DNA of 64,000 nt, taken from positions 1,092,501 to 1,156,500 of the forward strand of contig NZ_MQUC01000003.1 in assembly GCF_002994045.1 (NCBI RefSeq), written 5' to 3'. The DNA is from Nonlabens agnitus (GTDB taxonomy: Bacteria; Bacteroidota; Bacteroidia; Flavobacteriales; Flavobacteriaceae). Positions 61,378 through 64,000 of the stretch are shown piece by piece. Position numbers and translations under genes: made by a program. Within the stretch, counting starts at the first letter, position 1, and every line of letters begins with the position of its first letter. The notes under the pieces were generated by a model that saw only the letters and a program-made list of their open reading frames with translations, made no database searches and had not been told where the DNA came from.

Positions 61378-61425
61378 GTCATGCTGAACTCACTTGCCCT
61401 GAGCTTGTCGAAGGGTTTCAGCATC
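61378..61425 (+). repeat. Full 48-bp GTCATGCTGAA element
   Basis: Begins GTCATGCTGAACTC, contains GAGCTTGTCGAAGGG and ends TTTCAGCATC; the ends are inverted repeats (GATGCTGAAA/GTCATGCTGAA-like). A diverged inverted copy lies at 59772-59819. Confidence 0.75.
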
Positions 61426-61450
61426 TACATTATAACTAGTGAATGATTGT

Positions 61451-61485
61451 AAAACTCTCGATCCTTAGTCGGATTGGGAGTTTTT
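61451..61485 (+). terminator. Terminator downstream of lysA
   Basis: A 14-bp stem with two G-T pairs (AAAACTCTCGATCC / GGATTGGGAGTTTT) followed by T5. Confidence 0.8.
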
Positions 61486-61636
61486 CTTTAAAAATAATTT
61501 TCAACTATTCTTCACGCGCACTAATTAAGTAGGTGATTGTTATTTACCATAAACAAACTTTCTAAACATATCCTCTTGTAAGGATGAAAGGATTATACTA
61601 ACTTAATGGAGTAATCCCATTGACTTTAAGTTTCTT

Positions 61637-62626
61637 ATGGAAATAGCCGTATTCAGCACCAAGCCCTATGATCAAGCCTATTTTGAAAAGTATGCCCAAG
61701 ATCAAGCCCATGAATTTTCATTTTTTGAAACGTCGCTCAATAGGCATACTGCAAATCTTACTATAGATTTTGATGCGGTGGTTGTTTTTGTAAACGATAG
61801 TGTTGACAAGGCAACCATTGAAATTCTTTCTACAAATGGCATTCAACTTATTGCGCTGCGCTGTGCTGGGTTCAACAATGTTGATGTAGAAGCCGCCCAA
61901 AAGAAAAACATCAAAATCGTACGGGTTCCTGCCTACTCACCAGAAGCCGTAGCAGAACACGCAGTGGCTTTGATCTTAACGCTTAATAGAAAAACACATA
62001 AAGCCTACAATCGGGTACGTGAAGGGAACTTTTCCCTTAATGGTTTAATGGGTTTTAATCTGCACGGTAAAACTGTAGGCGTTATAGGAACAGGAACCAT
62101 TGGTGCCACTTTTTGCCGCGTTATGAAAGGATTTGGGTGCAATCTTGTTGCTTTTGATGTACAGGAATCTGCAGAACTTAAAGAGCTGGGCGTAACATTT
62201 TTGTCTTTAAACGAGGTATTCAAACAAGCAGACATCATATCGCTGCATTGTCCACTCAATGAACAGACGCAACATTTGATCAACAAAAAATCCATTGCGA
62301 TGATGAAAGATGGCGTCATGATTATCAACACAAGCCGTGGCGCATTGGTCGATACAGAAGATGCCATAAACGGACTGTCCAGTAAGAAAATAGGCTATTT
62401 GGGAATTGACGTCTATGAACAGGAAGAAAACTTGTTCTATCAGGATTTATCAGAAAGTATCATTCAAGATGATTTGCTGTTACGCCTCAACAGTTTCCCT
62501 AACGTTTTGATCACCTCACATCAGGCCTATTTTACTAAAGAAGCCATGAAAGAAATAACTACGACCACTCTGGTAAATATCGATGCCTTTTCCAAAGGTC
62601 AAGAATTAGAAAACGAAGTGAAATAA
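61637..62626 (+). CDS. D-2-hydroxyacid dehydrogenase (D-lactate dehydrogenase-like)
   Basis: The 329-residue protein has V-G-V-I-G-T-G-T-I-G-A (NAD binding), the A-L-R-C-A-G-F-N-N substrate region with Arg, N-T-S-R-G-A-L-V-D-T, and the catalytic His in T-S-H-Q-A-Y-F-T. It resembles fermentative D-lactate dehydrogenase (LdhA). It is a single-gene unit. Confidence 0.9.
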   Translation: MEIAVFSTKPYDQAYFEKYAQDQAHEFSFFETSLNRHTANLTIDFDAVVVFVNDSVDKATIEILSTNGIQLIALRCAGFNNVDVEAAQKKNIKIVRVPAYSPEAVAEHAVALILTLNRKTHKAYNRVREGNFSLNGLMGFNLHGKTVGVIGTGTIGATFCRVMKGFGCNLVAFDVQESAELKELGVTFLSLNEVFKQADIISLHCPLNEQTQHLINKKSIAMMKDGVMIINTSRGALVDTEDAINGLSSKKIGYLGIDVYEQEENLFYQDLSESIIQDDLLLRLNSFPNVLITSHQAYFTKEAMKEITTTTLVNIDAFSKGQELENEVK

Positions 62627-62808
62627 AAAATATAATCACTTAACTCCTTTTTGAACAAGGCTTCTTTCATGGGGATTCCACCAATTTGGAATTAAACTAC
62701 ACATTAGAATTGTAGTAGTTTGCCATTCAGAACGACTGGTTCAGGATTTTGCCGCGGTCTGATGTTTATGGTAAAGATTCTTCAAAAGAGAGAACTTATT
62801 TTAATTTC

Positions 62809-62845
62809 GCTTTCCTACCTGTCCGGCAGGCAGGCGCGAAAGCGC
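62809..62845. repeat. Long-loop variant of the dispersed palindrome
   Basis: CGCTTTCCTACC... and ...CAGGCGCGAAAGCG flank a TGTCCGGCAGGCA centre. It is in the opposite orientation to the copy at 6039-6078. Confidence 0.82.
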
Positions 62846-62859
62846 ACTAAATACAACTC

Positions 62860-63510
62860 ATGAAAGAAAAACTAAAAATCGACATTGTATCAGACGTCGT
62901 CTGTCCATGGTGTACGATAGGTTATAAACGATTAGAAAAAGCCATAAAAGAACTGGGAATCGAGAACCAAATCGAACTCGAATGGCAACCCTTTGAACTT
63001 AATCCCAACATGCCTGCAGAAGGTCAGAACTTAAAAGAGCATATCATAGAAAAATATGGCTCGAGTCCAGAACAATACCGTCAAATGCAGGAGCAGATGA
63101 CAGCTGCTGGAGATGATGTAGGTTTTGTTTTTGATTATTATGACGACCAGCGCATGTCAAATACGTTTGATGCTCACGTTCTACTGGAATATGCACATCA
63201 ATGTAGCAAACAAACCGATTTAAAAATGCGCCTGACCAAAGCATTTTTTAGTGAGCGTCAGGACGTTTCAAAAACCGAAGTTCTCAAGCAAGCTTTATTG
63301 GACGTAGGATTGGATGCTGATGAAGCACTGTCTATGCTAAATAATCAAGAAGCTCGTAACGAGGTACTTAAAAAAGAGGCTTATCGGAAAAGCTTAGGAG
63401 TCAATAGTGTTCCTACCATAGTATTTGATAGAAAAAGTGCCGTTACCGGCGCACAACCAGTCGATGTTTTCAAACAGGTTTTGAAAGAGGCTATGGAACA
63501 ACATGCATAA
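62860..63510 (+). CDS. DsbA-family oxidoreductase (FrnE-like)
   Basis: The 216-residue thioredoxin-fold protein has the active-site C-P-W-C (about residues 14-17) and the extended helical insert of the FrnE/DsbA group, and the cis-Pro G-V-N-S-V-P-T near the C-terminus. It lacks a signal peptide, so it should be cytoplasmic. Substrate unknown. A long-loop palindrome lies 14 bp upstream. Confidence 0.9.
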   Translation: MKEKLKIDIVSDVVCPWCTIGYKRLEKAIKELGIENQIELEWQPFELNPNMPAEGQNLKEHIIEKYGSSPEQYRQMQEQMTAAGDDVGFVFDYYDDQRMSNTFDAHVLLEYAHQCSKQTDLKMRLTKAFFSERQDVSKTEVLKQALLDVGLDADEALSMLNNQEARNEVLKKEAYRKSLGVNSVPTIVFDRKSAVTGAQPVDVFKQVLKEAMEQHA

Positions 63511-63521
63511 TTGGTAAGTTT

Positions 63522-64000
63522 ATGAAAGATGTAATGAGGCCTGAGGTGCTGTTTTTTGACGTCAATGAAACCTTACTGGATCTTTCTACCTTGAAAGAAA
63601 ACATCAGAGGATTGCTGGATGGTAGAGATGATTTTATTGATTTATGGTTTACTACGTTACTTCACCATTCTTTAGTGACCAGCGCTAGCGGACAGTATGA
63701 AGATTTCGGGAAGATAGGTGCCGCTACCTTACAAATGGTGGCAGCTAATCATGATATTACCATCCCAAAAGAGGTCGCTAGAGACGTAGTGATAAATTCA
63801 TTCCGTCATTTAAAGCCACATCCTAAAGTGAAAGATGCGCTTACCCAATTGAAAGATGATGGCTACAAGCTGGTAGCCTTCACTAATTCGTCCAAAGAAG
63901 GTGTAGAACAACAACTCACAAACGCTAGTATAGCAGATCTTTTTGAGGCTCGATTGAGCATTGAAGACTCTGGAAAATTCAAACCCTTTACGCAAGCCTA
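63522..64000 (+). CDS. Haloacid dehalogenase type II (HAD), 3'-truncated by the window end
   Basis: An open frame from ATG 63522 runs off the end of the window (159 complete codons). It begins V-L-F-F-D-V-N-E-T-L-L-D, the HAD nucleophile motif with the Asp-x-Asn form typical of 2-haloacid dehalogenases, and later F-T-N-S-S and the K-F-K-P motif. It may belong with the DsbA/FrnE gene 11 bp upstream. Confidence 0.82.
   Translation, partial: MKDVMRPEVLFFDVNETLLDLSTLKENIRGLLDGRDDFIDLWFTTLLHHSLVTSASGQYEDFGKIGAATLQMVAANHDITIPKEVARDVVINSFRHLKPHPKVKDALTQLKDDGYKLVAFTNSSKEGVEQQLTNASIADLFEARLSIEDSGKFKPFTQA

Larger units (their letters stand above)
61317..61636. other. Gap between lysA and the 2-hydroxyacid dehydrogenase gene
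   Basis: Holds two copies of the GTCATGCTGAA element and a hairpin terminator; no gene is seen. Confidence 0.65.

Noticed and set aside
1..64000. tRNA, rRNA or transposase genes
   Set aside because: I looked for cloverleaf-like or conserved rRNA segments and for transposase motifs and saw none; a covariance-model scan would be decisive.

Overview
This window is chromosomal DNA of a marine-type member of the Flavobacteriaceae (Bacteroidetes), possibly close to Nonlabens or Dokdonia; the genus is a guess from overall gene style. Evidence for the group: promoters with the Bacteroidetes -7 box TAnnTTTG and weak or absent Shine-Dalgarno sequences; type IX secretion and gliding genes (PorX, GldI); many lipoproteins with an S-C-K-N lipobox; an LpxC/FabZ fusion; a fused CcsBA cytochrome c maturation protein; and several protein families almost restricted to this phylum. 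No rRNA, tRNA, CRISPR array or transposase gene was found. Layout: 41-5999 holds DUF4494, a lipoprotein methyltransferase, YqhA, and a YbbA/YbbP-like ABC exporter divergent from a TesA-like esterase. 6106-11872 is an accessory operon read leftwards: a three-helix membrane TPR protein, a small membrane protein, a caspase + alpha/beta-hydrolase + TPR fusion, and a membrane-anchored TIR protein. A 45-residue Pro/Lys-rich gene (11970-12107) is divergent from it. This block lies between two similar hairpin elements (6039-6078 and 12251-12289). It is the best candidate for an undescribed system, most likely a conflict or regulated cell death module. 12308-19460 holds housekeeping and stress genes (flavin monooxygenase, Csp, dienelactone hydrolase, M28 peptidase, fumarase). 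19545-34164 holds ccsBA, a DUF2520-kdsC-ubiA-maf run, ndk, nrnA-gldI-PPIase, ridA, a nucleoside phosphorylase, ppk1 and a solute-binding-fold protein. 34166-39279 holds ung, mutS2, a DCC protein and an OmpA/HhH pair. 39331-49495 is leftward and contains prohibitin, VWA, fabG and a hypothetical, then sucD, NTF2 and the lipid A operon lpxD-lpxC/fabZ-lpxA-efp-lpxD2. 49519-57947 holds an HD hydrolase divergent from porX-tsaE, then alanine dehydrogenase, proline dehydrogenase and aroB. 58020-64000 holds sucC, an 870-bp repeat-filled gap, lysA, a 2-hydroxyacid dehydrogenase, a DsbA/FrnE protein and a truncated haloacid dehalogenase. Across all of this is a dispersed palindrome, core GCTTTCGCGAAAGC. 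There are 13 perfect cores, 2 degenerate short copies and about 5 long-loop variants in 64 kb. Ten short copies lie inside genes, always in one of two reading frames, where they encode A-F-A-K-A or L-S-R-K. Much of the rest is ordinary flavobacterial core genome: envelope biogenesis (lpx genes, kdsC), TCA cycle (fumC, sucC, sucD), amino acid metabolism (ald, lysA, aroB, proline dehydrogenase), nucleotide hygiene (ung, ndk, maf, nrnA) and T9SS/gliding regulation.
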